Below, in pieces: positions 52,202 to 60,753 of a stretch of 64,000 nucleotides of DNA. Position numbers and translations under genes: made by a program. Origin of the DNA: CAVPWP01 sp050789285 (GTDB taxonomy: Bacteria > Pseudomonadota > Alphaproteobacteria > Rhodobacterales > Rhodobacteraceae); contig NZ_JBOUVX010000004.1 of assembly GCF_050789285.1 (NCBI RefSeq), forward strand, positions 124,001 through 188,000, in the 5' to 3' direction. Position 1 is the stretch's first letter, and each line of letters begins with the position of its first letter. The notes beneath the pieces were generated by a model. That model saw only the letters and a program-made list of their open reading frames with translations. It was not told the origin of the DNA and did no database searches.

Positions 52202-52202
52202 C

Positions 52203-53438
52203 CTACCGCTCCTTCAGCTTGACCGAGTTGTTGTAGACGTTCATCACGCCCGAGATCAGCAGGCTGAGAACCAGGTAGAAAACCCCCAGAAGAAGCATCC
52301 CCTCAAGCTCGCGTCCGGTCTGGTTGATGGTGATGCCGCCCAGAGTCGACCGCACGTCCATGTAGCCCACGGCGATGGCAAGCGAGCTGTTCTTGGTGAG
52401 GTTCAGAAACTGCGAGATCAGCGGCGGAATGATGACCCGCATGGCCTGTGGCAGGATCACGAGGTTCATCGTGGTCGAGGGGCGCAATCCAAGGGCATAG
52501 GCGGCCTCGGTCTGCCCCTTCGAGATCGCGAGGATCCCGCCGCGCACGATCTCGGCGATGAAGGCGCCGGTGTAAAGCGACAGCGCAAGCCACAACGCGA
52601 TGAGCGAGTTGCGCAGGTGAATGCCGCCGTTGAAGTTGAAGCCGCTCAGTTCCGGTCGAACAAGGTGCGCGCCCAGCAGCGCCAGCACCAGCCCGGTCGG
52701 CACGAACAGAAGCGCCAGATGGATATGCCAGGTCTTGGGGCGGATCCCCGTCGCCTCTTGCTGCGCGGTGGCCCGGGCACTGACGCGGCGCATCGTGAAG
52801 ATCGACGCCGCAAGAACACCCAAAATGACCAGCCAGTTGAGGAACGAGCCGCCGCTCAGCGGGTTGGCAAGGTGAACCGCGGGCACGTAGACCCCGCGAT
52901 TGGTGATTGCCACGGAATCGAAGAGGATCATTGAGGCCGTCGCTTCGTCTCCGCGGAAGTCGCGCGGCGTCGGCATGGATTCCGTCATCAGCGCGAAGAT
53001 CAGAAGGATCCACAGCAGAAGCGGTACGTTTCGGAATCCTTCGACGTAGACGGACATCAGCTTGGCGACGAGCCAGTTCCTTGACAGCCGCAGAACGCCC
53101 GCAATGACCCCAAGGATCGTGGCAAGAATGCAGCCCAGAACGGCCACCAATATCGTGTTCAGGATGCCGACCATCGCCGCGCGTCCATGGGTGGACTGGC
53201 TGTCGTAGGCGATCAGGCGCTGGTTGATGTCATAACCCGCGGGCTGGCTCAGGAACCCGAAGTTGAAGTCCTTGCCCAGAGCCTGAAGGTTCTGGATCGT
53301 GTTCGAGATCAGCCACGAGAACGCGAGCATCAGAAGGATCATCGCGACGACCTGGATCGTCATGGATCGGTAGCGCGTGTCGTAGATAAGCTGGCTCAGC
53401 CGGAATCCCTGTCCCGGCGCATCGGTCATTGTCGACAT
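52203..53438 (-). CDS. aapQ: general L-amino acid ABC transporter permease
   Basis: A 411-residue permease partner of AapM; the cytoplasmic EAA loop is SKGQTEAAYALGLRPSTTMN. Hydrophobic segments are spread through the protein from the N-terminal MTIQVVAMILLMLAFSWLIS. It is separated from AapJ by a 145-base gap containing a stable hairpin. Confidence 0.94.
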   Translation of the reverse strand: MSTMTDAPGQGFRLSQLIYDTRYRSMTIQVVAMILLMLAFSWLISNTIQNLQALGKDFNFGFLSQPAGYDINQRLIAYDSQSTHGRAAMVGILNTILVAVLGCILATILGVIAGVLRLSRNWLVAKLMSVYVEGFRNVPLLLWILLIFALMTESMPTPRDFRGDEATASMILFDSVAITNRGVYVPAVHLANPLSGGSFLNWLVILGVLAASIFTMRRVSARATAQQEATGIRPKTWHIHLALLFVPTGLVLALLGAHLVRPELSGFNFNGGIHLRNSLIALWLALSLYTGAFIAEIVRGGILAISKGQTEAAYALGLRPSTTMNLVILPQAMRVIIPPLISQFLNLTKNSSLAIAVGYMDVRSTLGGITINQTGRELEGMLLLGVFYLVLSLLISGVMNVYNNSVKLKER

Positions 53439-53544
53439 CGTCCTCTCCCCGCGAGGCGCCGTTCTTCCCGGGCTGCTGCATCGGTTGATCCGATGTCCCG
53501 CCCCCGTGCGGCGACTGCTTCATTCTTGGCCACTCGAAGCGAAA

Positions 53545-53570
53545 GGGGCGCGGCGATCTGGCCGCGCCCC
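53545..53570 (-). terminator. hairpin between aapJ and aapQ
   Basis: GGGGCGCGGC (53545-53554) and GCCGCGCCCC (53561-53570) form a perfect 10-bp stem with a six-base loop, 14 bases past the aapJ stop. Such stems downstream of binding-protein genes limit read-through or stabilise the mRNA, giving more of the binding protein than the permeases. Confidence 0.7.
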
Positions 53571-53583
53571 CTCCGTCATCCGA

Positions 53584-54600
53584 TCAGCGGAACGGCGGCG
53601 CGTACAGAAGGCCGCCATCGGTCCACTGCGCGTTCAGGCCGCGCGCCAGACCGATAGGGGTGTTCTCGCCGATGTTCTTCTCGAACACCTCGCCATAGTT
53701 GCCGCCGGCCTTGATGGCGCGAACAGCCCACTGGTTGTCGAGGCCAAGCATCTCGCCGAGGTTGCCCTCGGTCCCGAGAAGGCGGTTGATCTCGGGATTG
53801 TCGGTGCCTTTCGCCAGTTCGTCGACATTGGCCGACGTCACGCCGTATTCTTCGGCTGCGATCAGGGCATTCAGCGTCCAGCGCGCGATGTCACCCCACT
53901 CGTTGTCGCCATGGCGCACCAGCGGGCCCAGCGGCTCTTTCGAGATGATCTCGGGCAGGATCACGTGATCGGCCGGGTTCTCGAACGTGGCGCGGGTCGA
54001 AGCCAGACCCGAGGCGTCGGTCGTGTAAACGTCGCAGGCGCCGGCAAGATACTGCTGCTGGGCTTCGGCGTTCGTTTCGATCGGCACCGGCTCGTAGCTG
54101 ATGTTGTTGGAGCGGAAGAAGTCCGCAAGGTTCAGCTCGGTCGTGGTGCCGGTCTGGATGCAGACCGTGGCGCCGTCGAGTTCCTTCGCCGAGGTCACGC
54201 CCAGTTCGCGGGGGGCGATGAAGCCCTGACCGTCGTAGTAGTTGATGCCGACGAACTCGAACTTGAGGTCGACGTCGCGCGAGAAGGTCCACGTCGTGTT
54301 GCGCGCCAGCAGGTCGATTTCACCCGACGCAAGCGCGGTGAAGCGGGTCTGGCCAGTGGTGGGCACGAACTCGACGGCCGTGGGGTCGCCAAGAACGGCC
54401 GCAGCGACCGCGCGGCAGACAGCCACGTCGAAGCCCTCCCAGACGCCGTTGGCGTCCGGAGCGGCAAAGCCGACGAGGCCGGTGGTCACGCCACAGTTCA
54501 GCTTGCCGCGGGCCTTGACGTCGTCAAGCGTCGCCGCAGCCGCCGCCCCGGCCGCAAGGCCGGCAAACGCGAGAGTGCCAAGGAATACCGATTTTTTCAT
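53584..54600 (-). CDS. aapJ: general L-amino acid ABC transporter substrate-binding protein
   Basis: Periplasmic solute-binding protein, 338 residues. The Sec signal is MKKSVFLGTLAFAGLAAGAA, then AAATLDDV. The ligand region includes LNCGVTTGLVGFAAPDANGV. GGAAGAGG precedes the ATG. It is first gene of aapJQMP. A 17-bp palindrome lies in its leader (54620-54636). Confidence 0.95.
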   Translation of the reverse strand: MKKSVFLGTLAFAGLAAGAAAAATLDDVKARGKLNCGVTTGLVGFAAPDANGVWEGFDVAVCRAVAAAVLGDPTAVEFVPTTGQTRFTALASGEIDLLARNTTWTFSRDVDLKFEFVGINYYDGQGFIAPRELGVTSAKELDGATVCIQTGTTTELNLADFFRSNNISYEPVPIETNAEAQQQYLAGACDVYTTDASGLASTRATFENPADHVILPEIISKEPLGPLVRHGDNEWGDIARWTLNALIAAEEYGVTSANVDELAKGTDNPEINRLLGTEGNLGEMLGLDNQWAVRAIKAGGNYGEVFEKNIGENTPIGLARGLNAQWTDGGLLYAPPFR

Positions 54601-54619
54601 GTTACCTCTTCCTGATTGT

Positions 54620-54636
54620 CCGTTCTTTAAGAACGG
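54620..54636. promoter_or_regulatory. 8-bp palindrome in the aapJ leader
   Basis: CCGTTCTT, T, AAGAACGG form a perfect inverted repeat 20 bases upstream of the aapJ ATG. It could be an operator or an RNA hairpin near the ribosome site. Confidence 0.45.
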
Positions 54637-54802
54637 TTCTACCGGCCGCGGGCGGCCAGCGTGTGGAATGAAGGGTTGTTTCTCCCCAACAGCCGCGATT
54701 TTGGGCGCAATCCCTTTCCGACGTCAAGGTCATGGGGGGCGAAAACGGCCGCAGACCGCGTGAAACAAGGGTTACTTCAATTTCTTGCGGAATGACGTTG
54801 GG

Positions 54803-55519
54803 TCAGGTCAAATTTTGGGCAGACCGAATGAAGCTTTCCGCCGAAAGGAATGCGTCACGCCGATTCCCCGCGGCGATCTCGGCTTCGTCGTCGTGGCCCC
54901 ATTGCTCGACCTGCCAATCTTCGTCGAGGCGCGACCTCGCCCAGGCATCCTCGGCGTCCAGATGCCCCCTCGCAACAGCCAGCCCCAGCACGAGCGAGCC
55001 CGACAAAGTCACCAGATCGTGCAGACCCGTGAGACCGAAGGCATCGAAGTCCTCGACCGCGCGCCGAAGCGGGTCCAGCGCCGCAGGCGGTTGCGCAACA
55101 GGCATGACCCCCACGGTCGAGACGAGGCGTGCGCCGAACGTCTTGGCCACCCAGTCAAGCAGCGGGTCCCAGGCAGTCGCCTGCCGTGCGGCCAGCAGGC
55201 CCGGGCCTTCGGCGCGATAGCACAGCAGGTCGGTCGCGCCGTAGCCCGCCACATAGGCCGCGACCTCGCCATGCCTGTCCGCCACGCGGTCGATCGCGGT
55301 ATTCGCCATGCGCGTCATCGGCATGGACGTGGGCACGAGAACCTCGCCCTGGGCGTTCCATTCGGCTGCAATCGCCTCGGCCAGGGCATTGGTCGGCACG
55401 ACAAGATCACGCCGGTCCGGCGTGCGCACGACGCGCCCGTCAAGCACGATGCCAAACCCGCCATCCCGGGCGACGGTGGCGGCCATGGTCCAGAATCGCT
55501 TGGGTGCCCATTCGGCCAT
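54803..55519 (-). CDS. ATP12 family chaperone protein
   Basis: A 238-residue homologue of the F1-ATPase assembly chaperone ATP12, widespread in alphaproteobacteria. MAEWAPKRFWTMAATVARDG then VPTSMPMTRMANTAIDRVAD and LGLAVARGHLDAEDAWARSR match the family. The ATG at 55519 is used; upstream in-frame codons give poor protein. The pseudouridine synthase gene ends 4 bases upstream in transcription order. Confidence 0.92.
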   Translation of the reverse strand: MAEWAPKRFWTMAATVARDGGFGIVLDGRVVRTPDRRDLVVPTNALAEAIAAEWNAQGEVLVPTSMPMTRMANTAIDRVADRHGEVAAYVAGYGATDLLCYRAEGPGLLAARQATAWDPLLDWVAKTFGARLVSTVGVMPVAQPPAALDPLRRAVEDFDAFGLTGLHDLVTLSGSLVLGLAVARGHLDAEDAWARSRLDEDWQVEQWGHDDEAEIAAGNRRDAFLSAESFIRSAQNLT

Positions 55520-55523
55520 CGGT

Positions 55524-56573
55524 TCAGTCCTCGTCGGCGAAGGGATCGGCGGGAACGTCGGCCTCGCGCCAGTCGAACATCGTCCAGGTGCGCTGCATGT
55601 GGTCGGGCAGCGGCGCGGTGATGGTGACCGCGGCCCCGGTGATCGGATGGGTGAAACTGATCGAGCGGGCATGCAGATGCAGCTTGCGGCTGACCTCGCC
55701 GCCCAGTTGCGCGCCCCAGCCCTCGCCGAGGTTCTCCTGCCCCGATCCGCCGTACTTGCCGTCGCCCACGATCGGGTGCCCGATCTCGGCCATATGCGCC
55801 CGAAGCTGGTGCGTGCGCCCCGTGATCGGGACCAGCGCCACCCAGGACACCCGGGTGCCCAGGGACGAGAGCACCGCGTAATCGGTGGTCGCGCGTTTGG
55901 CGCCCTCGGTCGTCTCGATGTCTCGGGGATGGATGCACAGCATCTTTTCGCCCTCGCCGCCCCGCCCCCGCCCAGGCGCCTTCACAAGGCCGAAGCGGAT
56001 CGTGCCCATGCGCGGCTGCGGGGCACCGGCGACCGCGGCCCAATAGATCTTGCGCGTCTCTCGTGCGCGGAAGGCTTCCGACAGGCGGCGGGCGATGCGT
56101 TCGGACCGCGCCAGCAGCAGCACGCCCGACGTGTCCTTGTCCAGCCGGTGCACAAGCATCGGCTTCTCGGCCCGCCCGAACTTCAGCGCCTCGGCCAGCG
56201 CATCGACATGGCGGTCGCCCTGACCGCTTCCGCCTTGGCTTGGAAGGCCTGGCGGCTTGTTCAGTGCGATGATGTGGTCGTCCTTCCACAGTACCGCGCT
56301 CTGGATCATCTCGGCATCGCTTGCGCTGGGTCCGGCCGACGCGGCACGGTCGGGCCTTGTGCCGGCCGCGGGAAGCGGCGGCACGCGGACCGCCTGACCG
56401 GTCTCGATCCTCGTGGCCCCCTTCACCCGGCCGCCATCGACGCGGATCTGCCCGGTGCGGCACAATTTCTCGATCTGCACCTGGGAAAGCTGGGGAAAGC
56501 GCTTGCGCAGCCAGCGATCCAGCCGCTGGTCACCCTCGTCGGGTCCGACCGTCAATGTCTGCACGCCCGTCAT
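55524..56573 (-). CDS. RluC/RluD-type 23S rRNA pseudouridine synthase
   Basis: A 349-residue enzyme that isomerises uridines in rRNA. The N-terminal S4-like domain (GDQRLDRWLRKRFPQLSQVQ) precedes the catalytic domain with HRLDKDTSGVLLLARS; the catalytic aspartate is in this motif. The ATG at 56573 overlaps the crcB stop. RluC is more likely than RluD but is not certain. Confidence 0.9.
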   Translation of the reverse strand: MTGVQTLTVGPDEGDQRLDRWLRKRFPQLSQVQIEKLCRTGQIRVDGGRVKGATRIETGQAVRVPPLPAAGTRPDRAASAGPSASDAEMIQSAVLWKDDHIIALNKPPGLPSQGGSGQGDRHVDALAEALKFGRAEKPMLVHRLDKDTSGVLLLARSERIARRLSEAFRARETRKIYWAAVAGAPQPRMGTIRFGLVKAPGRGRGGEGEKMLCIHPRDIETTEGAKRATTDYAVLSSLGTRVSWVALVPITGRTHQLRAHMAEIGHPIVGDGKYGGSGQENLGEGWGAQLGGEVSRKLHLHARSISFTHPITGAAVTITAPLPDHMQRTWTMFDWREADVPADPFADED

Positions 56574-56962
56574 GCGAAGATCCCCCGCCCGATCCACAGA
56601 CCTGCCATCATCCCCGCGATCGACAGGGCGACCGACAGACCCACATAAAGCGCGGCCAGCCCAAGGTCGCCACGTTCATAAAGCGTCACCGCCTCGAGCG
56701 AGAAAGCCGAGAACGTCGTGAACCCGCCCAGAAGGCCGGTGGCCACAAGCGGCGAAAGATGCGTGAGCCCGCGATGCGCGGCAGCCGCCACGAAAAGCCC
56801 CATGAGTAGGCTGCCCAGCACGTTCACCGCCAGAATGGCCAGTGGAAAGCCGGTGTGCCCAACAAGGCGCACGACGCCGATCCCGGCAACATACCGCAGG
56901 CTCGCGCCGACCGCGCCGCCAAGGGCCACCTGAAGAAGGGTCGAGATCATGGAGGGCGTCAT
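56570..56962 (-). CDS. crcB: fluoride ion channel CrcB
   Basis: A small fluoride exporter, about 130 residues with four membrane helices. LGGAVGASLRYVAGIGVVRL, FPLAILAVNVLGSLLMGLF and GLLGGFTTFSAFSLEAVTLY (with the conserved TTFS region) identify the family. I used ATG 56962; a start at 56950 (MISTLLQVALGG) is equally likely, and the frame also overlaps rarA's stop. Overlaps rluC by ATGA. Confidence 0.9.
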   Translation of the reverse strand: MTPSMISTLLQVALGGAVGASLRYVAGIGVVRLVGHTGFPLAILAVNVLGSLLMGLFVAAAAHRGLTHLSPLVATGLLGGFTTFSAFSLEAVTLYERGDLGLAALYVGLSVALSIAGMMAGLWIGRGIFA

Positions 56963-56982
56963 GGTGCGCGCGACGGGCGGAG

Positions 56983-58299
56983 TCAACCGGACTGCCGCTT
57001 CAGCCGCAGCTTCACGAAGTAATCCAGCCGGCGTTTCAACTCTCGTTCGTGTCCGCGCTCGACCGGCTGGTAATAGACCCCCCGTTGCATGCCCTCGGGA
57101 AAGTAGTTCTGTCCCGAGAACCCGTCCTGGGCGTCGTGGTCATAGTCGTAGCCCGCTCCATAGCCCTGCTCCTTCATCAACTTCGTCGGAGCGTTGCGGA
57201 TATGCAGGGGCGGCGGTTCGGACCCGGTGCGCCGCGCGGCGTCGATGGCGGCCTTGAAGGCCGTGTAGGTGGCGTTCGATTTCGGCGCGAGCGCCAGGTA
57301 GATCACCGCCTGTGCAAGGGCGAGTTCTCCCTCGGGGCTGCCAAGGCGTTCGTAGGTTTCCCAGGCATCCAGGCACAGGCGCTGCGCCTGCGGATCGGCA
57401 AGGCCGATGTCCTCGACCGCCATGCGGGTGATCCGGCGGGCCAGAAAGCGCGGATCCTCGCCCCCGCCCAGCATCCGCGCAAACCAGTAAAGCGCGGCGT
57501 CGGGATCGGAGCCGCGCACGGATTTGTGCAGGGCGGAGATAAGGTTGTAATGCTCGTCCCCGGCGCGGTCATACTGCGCGGCCCGCCGCATGAGGCGAGC
57601 GCCAAGGGCCTGCGGATCAAGTTTTTCCTTCGCCGGCCAGGCGGCGACCTGCTCGATCAGGTTGAGAAGCGCGCGACCGTCGCCATCGGCCATCTCGAGC
57701 AGAGCCTCGCGCGCCTCGCCGGTCAGTGGAAGCGGGCGACCGATCTCCTGTTCGGCGCGCTGGACAAGGCGCTCGAGGTCGGCAAGGCTCAGGCGTTTCA
57801 GAACCAGGACCTGCGCACGGCTCAGAAGGGCCGAGTTCAGCTCGAACGACGGATTTTCGGTCGTCGCGCCGACAAGCACGATGGTGCCGTCTTCCATGTG
57901 CGGCAGGAAGCTGTCCTGCTGCGCCTTGTTGAAGCGATGGATCTCGTCGACGAAAAGAAGCGTTCCCCGCCCGTTGCGGCGGCGCAGTTTCGCCGATTCG
58001 AAGACTTTCTTCAGGTCTGCCACACCGGAAAAGATCGCGCTGATCTGTTCGAAATGCAGATCGGTGGCATGGGCCAGCAGTCGCGCGATCGTGGTCTTGC
58101 CGACGCCCGGCGGCCCCCAGAGGATGATCGACGACAGGTGTCCGCCGGCAAGCATCGCGCCAAGGGGCGCGTCGGGACCGATGACCGCCTCTTGTCCGAT
58201 GACGTCGGCCAGGGTTGCCGGCCGCAGGCGATCCGCCAGCGGGCGCAGGGGCCCGGCGGGAAAGTCGCCCTGTGGGGCTGTGTCGAACAGATCAGCCAT
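56983..58299 (-). CDS. rarA: replication-associated recombination protein A (AAA ATPase)
   Basis: The 438-residue RarA/MgsA works at stalled replication forks. Walker A is ILWGPPGVGKTTIARLLAHA, Walker B is LLFVDEIHRFNKAQQDSFL, sensor 1 is VLVGATTENPSFELNS. Co-oriented and close to crcB. Confidence 0.95.
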   Translation of the reverse strand: MADLFDTAPQGDFPAGPLRPLADRLRPATLADVIGQEAVIGPDAPLGAMLAGGHLSSIILWGPPGVGKTTIARLLAHATDLHFEQISAIFSGVADLKKVFESAKLRRRNGRGTLLFVDEIHRFNKAQQDSFLPHMEDGTIVLVGATTENPSFELNSALLSRAQVLVLKRLSLADLERLVQRAEQEIGRPLPLTGEAREALLEMADGDGRALLNLIEQVAAWPAKEKLDPQALGARLMRRAAQYDRAGDEHYNLISALHKSVRGSDPDAALYWFARMLGGGEDPRFLARRITRMAVEDIGLADPQAQRLCLDAWETYERLGSPEGELALAQAVIYLALAPKSNATYTAFKAAIDAARRTGSEPPPLHIRNAPTKLMKEQGYGAGYDYDHDAQDGFSGQNYFPEGMQRGVYYQPVERGHERELKRRLDYFVKLRLKRQSG

Positions 58300-58389
58300 C
58301 AGACGGCCAGACTACGCCGCCTTCGGGGTCGCTGGAAGGGCCGCTTGCGGACGCCCACGCCCCCTCGCCGGGCGTCCGCAAGCGCTCTT

Positions 58390-58977
58390 TCAGTGAAGCT
58401 TGGTCGCCATCGAGATGTTCACGCAGACACTGCGAGAGCCGTCGATATCAAGCACCGGACCCGCCGGAAGGCAGTCGATCCCCGTCCGTCGGGCAAGACG
58501 CGGCGAATGCTCGGGGATAAGGCCCAGCACCTTGGTCGCGCCAAGATCGCGCGCCGAGCGCACCATCTCGGCGATCAGTTCGATCTGCACCTTCAGTCGG
58601 ACCTTCGAGGGCACGTCCTCGGACACGAAGACGCGGCTCGATTCCCAGATATGGGGGGCGACCGGTGCCTCGTCCCAGAGGAGGTCGCGCGGGATCGATT
58701 CGAGCAGTCCGCGTTGGGCATCGCGAATCATGTAGGTGTAGATGCCGACCCGCGCGGTCGTAGGCGTCAGGCGCACCCCGGCCAGAACGCGGCCGAATTC
58801 ATGCACCGCGATCCAGCGACTTGCCGGCGTATCGTACTGGTCGAACTCCATGCCGTCGGCCTGGGGCAGGTCCCAGTTGTTGCGCTCGATGAAGGTGCGG
58901 TGCCGCGCCCGCAGCATGTTGGCGAAAAGGTCGCCGTGCTTGTGGATGTTGTCGAAAGAAAGGGTAGTCGCTTGCAT
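58390..58977 (-). CDS. luxI: LuxI family autoinducer synthase
   Basis: A 195-residue acyl-homoserine lactone synthase. The core reads FIERNNWDLPQADGMEFDQY, then SRWIAVHEFGRVLAGVRLTP, with the conserved R-F-W and D-E-D catalytic positions of the family. It lies 50 bases downstream of luxR on the same strand, a rhodobacterial arrangement. The acyl chain specificity is unknown. Confidence 0.9.
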   Translation of the reverse strand: MQATTLSFDNIHKHGDLFANMLRARHRTFIERNNWDLPQADGMEFDQYDTPASRWIAVHEFGRVLAGVRLTPTTARVGIYTYMIRDAQRGLLESIPRDLLWDEAPVAPHIWESSRVFVSEDVPSKVRLKVQIELIAEMVRSARDLGATKVLGLIPEHSPRLARRTGIDCLPAGPVLDIDGSRSVCVNISMATKLH

Positions 58978-59027
58978 GGTAGCCTCCAGCTTGGGGTTGT
59001 AAAACCTGTCGCGGGGAGGCCACGACT

Positions 59028-59717
59028 TCAGAGAAGTCCGTATTCACGTGCCTTCTTCAGTGCCTGCGCCGTCGTACGCGCACCAAGGCGGACGCGCGCC
59101 GAATGCAGTCGGACCTTGAGCGCGCTTTCAGATATCCCGAGCTTGGCAGCCGCTGCGGTGTGCCTGTCCCCATCAGCAAGAAGACGCAAAGCCTCGATCT
59201 GCGCCGGGGTCAATTCCGTCGGAGGCTCGGCCGCGTCATGCATCTCGTGGACCAGGGCAGCGGCAGCGTCGATTTCGTCTTCGGTGAATTCGCGGTCCCC
59301 ACGGGCCAGACCGACGATCGATCGGGATGTGATCGGCCCGCAGGAAATGACCGCACCGAAGGTCAGTCCGGCCTTGCGAGCCTGACCAAGAATGTTGAAC
59401 GGATCCGGCAGGCGAATGTCGCTCCAGCGGGTCTGCCCCTTTACCCCCAGACCCCAGAAGACAAGGGGGTCGCGCAGGGCATAGGCGTTCTCGTCATAGG
59501 TGCGAAGCCAGGCATCGGAGTACGTGCGGACATAGACAAGCGGCGCGGCGAAACGGATGTGAAGCCCTGCCGAGAATCCGGCCGGCGCCAGCCGTCCAAG
59601 GTCAAGAAACATCTGGTCCAGCGTCGGCGCACGGGGCCCGCGTCGGCGCGCCGATGCCGCCTGTTGTTCGTCCTCGGACTTGATCGGTTTCCGGAATTCC
59701 TCGGTCGCGCGCCACAT
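59028..59717 (-). CDS. luxR: LuxR family autoinducer-binding regulator
   Basis: A 229-residue protein with an N-terminal autoinducer-binding domain (PAGFSAGLHIRFAAPLVYVR, ALRDPLVFWGLGVKGQTRWS) and a C-terminal helix-turn-helix (LTPAQIEALRLLADGDRHTA, then ISESALKVRLHSARVRLGAR). The ATG at 59717 (MWRATEEFRKPIKSEDEQQ) is the likely start. A perfect 20-bp lux box lies 114 bases upstream; luxI is directly downstream. Confidence 0.88.
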   Translation of the reverse strand: MWRATEEFRKPIKSEDEQQAASARRRGPRAPTLDQMFLDLGRLAPAGFSAGLHIRFAAPLVYVRTYSDAWLRTYDENAYALRDPLVFWGLGVKGQTRWSDIRLPDPFNILGQARKAGLTFGAVISCGPITSRSIVGLARGDREFTEDEIDAAAALVHEMHDAAEPPTELTPAQIEALRLLADGDRHTAAAAKLGISESALKVRLHSARVRLGARTTAQALKKAREYGLL

Positions 59718-59830
59718 GCTGGGCTGTCTCTCTGCCAATGTCCTTGTCGCACCATGCGAACAGGGCGTCGTGCCAACCGAACCGCAGCCAATCTGGTCCG
59801 CAACCTGGGGTGACAAGGCGACTGCCCCTG

Positions 59831-59850
59831 ACCTGTCCATTTAGACAGGT
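59831..59850. promoter_or_regulatory. lux box
   Basis: ACCTGTC, a six-base CATTTA, GACAGGT form a 20-bp dyad matching the classical lux box outline (ACCTGTN8ACAGGT). It lies upstream of luxR and of a short plus-strand open frame. Probably bound by LuxR with its signal. Confidence 0.75.
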
Positions 59851-59909
59851 TGTGGCAACAGTTTTCAACCATAAAGTGTGTTCTGCAACCAGAGACAACG
59901 GAAAGTGTC

Positions 59910-60089
59910 TTGTCTTACGCAGCCAATCCGCCCGCCACGATCCTTGACGCGATGCCGAAACGGGAACGCGACGTCGTCTTGTCCTTCATCACGCTGAGCA
60001 GTCGCAAGACGGCCTCGGCCGACGAGGTATTCGAATCGATCTGCCTGTCGATCTCGCTCAAGGTTGCGACACGCAACAGGCCGACCTGA
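59910..60089 (+). CDS. possible small protein divergent from luxR
   Basis: A possible 59-residue protein with a TTG start 4 bases after GGAAAG, including AMPKRERDVVLSFITLSSRK then TASADEVFESICLSISLKV. An ATG at 59952 is the only strong alternative, lacking a ribosome site. The lux box is about 60 bases upstream. I do not recognise a family and doubt whether it is translated. Confidence 0.35.
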   Translation: MSYAANPPATILDAMPKRERDVVLSFITLSSRKTASADEVFESICLSISLKVATRNRPT

Positions 60090-60143
60090 CCCATGGCGCG
60101 GCGGGGTCTTCATGCCTCGCACCCGCGGCCTGAAAACGCAAAA

Positions 60144-60162
60144 GGCCGGCTGGACGCCGGCC
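60144..60162 (-). terminator. Rho-independent terminator after rplQ
   Basis: GGCCGGC and GCCGGCC form a 7-bp GC stem with a five-base loop, about 40 bases past the rplQ stop. On the minus strand TTTTGCGTTTTC follows, a classical terminator. It ends the ribosomal protein operon. Confidence 0.85.
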
Positions 60163-60202
60163 TTTCGATCCTAAGTGCGCCGCCCGAAGGGGCGACCTGG
60201 AC

Positions 60203-60625
60203 CTATTCGTCGCTCATCGCCTCTTCGGCGGCGACACGGGCGCGGTCACCGGCGCCCTTGGCGTCGGGGTCGCGGTCCACAAGCTCGATGATCGCCATCG
60301 GCGCCATGTCGCCATACCGGAACCCGGCCTTCAGCACACGGGTGTAGCCGCCGTTGCGCTCCTTGTAGCGCGGGCCCAGCACCTCGAAAAGCTTCTGGAC
60401 ATGGGCGTCCTGCTTCAGTTGCGCGGCCGCCTGCCGGCGGGCGTGCAGATCACCGCGCTTGCCCAGCGTGATGAGCTTGTCAGCGATCCGCTTGAGCTCC
60501 TTCGCCTTCGGCAGCGTCGTCTTGATCTGTTCGTGTTCGATGAGCGCACCGGCCATGTTGGCGAAAAGCGCCTTGCGGTGCTCGTGTGTCCGGTTGAGGC
60601 GGCGGTATCCGCTTGCGTGACGCAT
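60203..60625 (-). CDS. rplQ: 50S ribosomal protein L17
   Basis: A 140-residue L17 starting MRHASGYRRLNRTHEHRKAL, with a C-terminal tail rich in Asp and Ala (DPDAKGAGDRARVAAEEAMS). Last gene of the alpha operon, followed by a terminator. Confidence 0.98.
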   Translation of the reverse strand: MRHASGYRRLNRTHEHRKALFANMAGALIEHEQIKTTLPKAKELKRIADKLITLGKRGDLHARRQAAAQLKQDAHVQKLFEVLGPRYKERNGGYTRVLKAGFRYGDMAPMAIIELVDRDPDAKGAGDRARVAAEEAMSDE

Positions 60626-60753
60626 GGGTCTGTCTCCGTGTTGCCCTCTACGGGCTGTTTTGCTTTGTCCGACCGGCGATGCGTGTCACCGGCTCTCCTT
60701 GGGGCGGGATTGCCCGGGGTGCCGGCGGGCCCGAAGGCCCGCCGTGGTCTGGT

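Noticed and set aside
56842..59385. A long plus-strand open frame (about 850 codons) across crcB, rarA, luxI and luxR.
   Set aside because: It is antisense to four well-supported genes, with composition typical of high-GC shadows.
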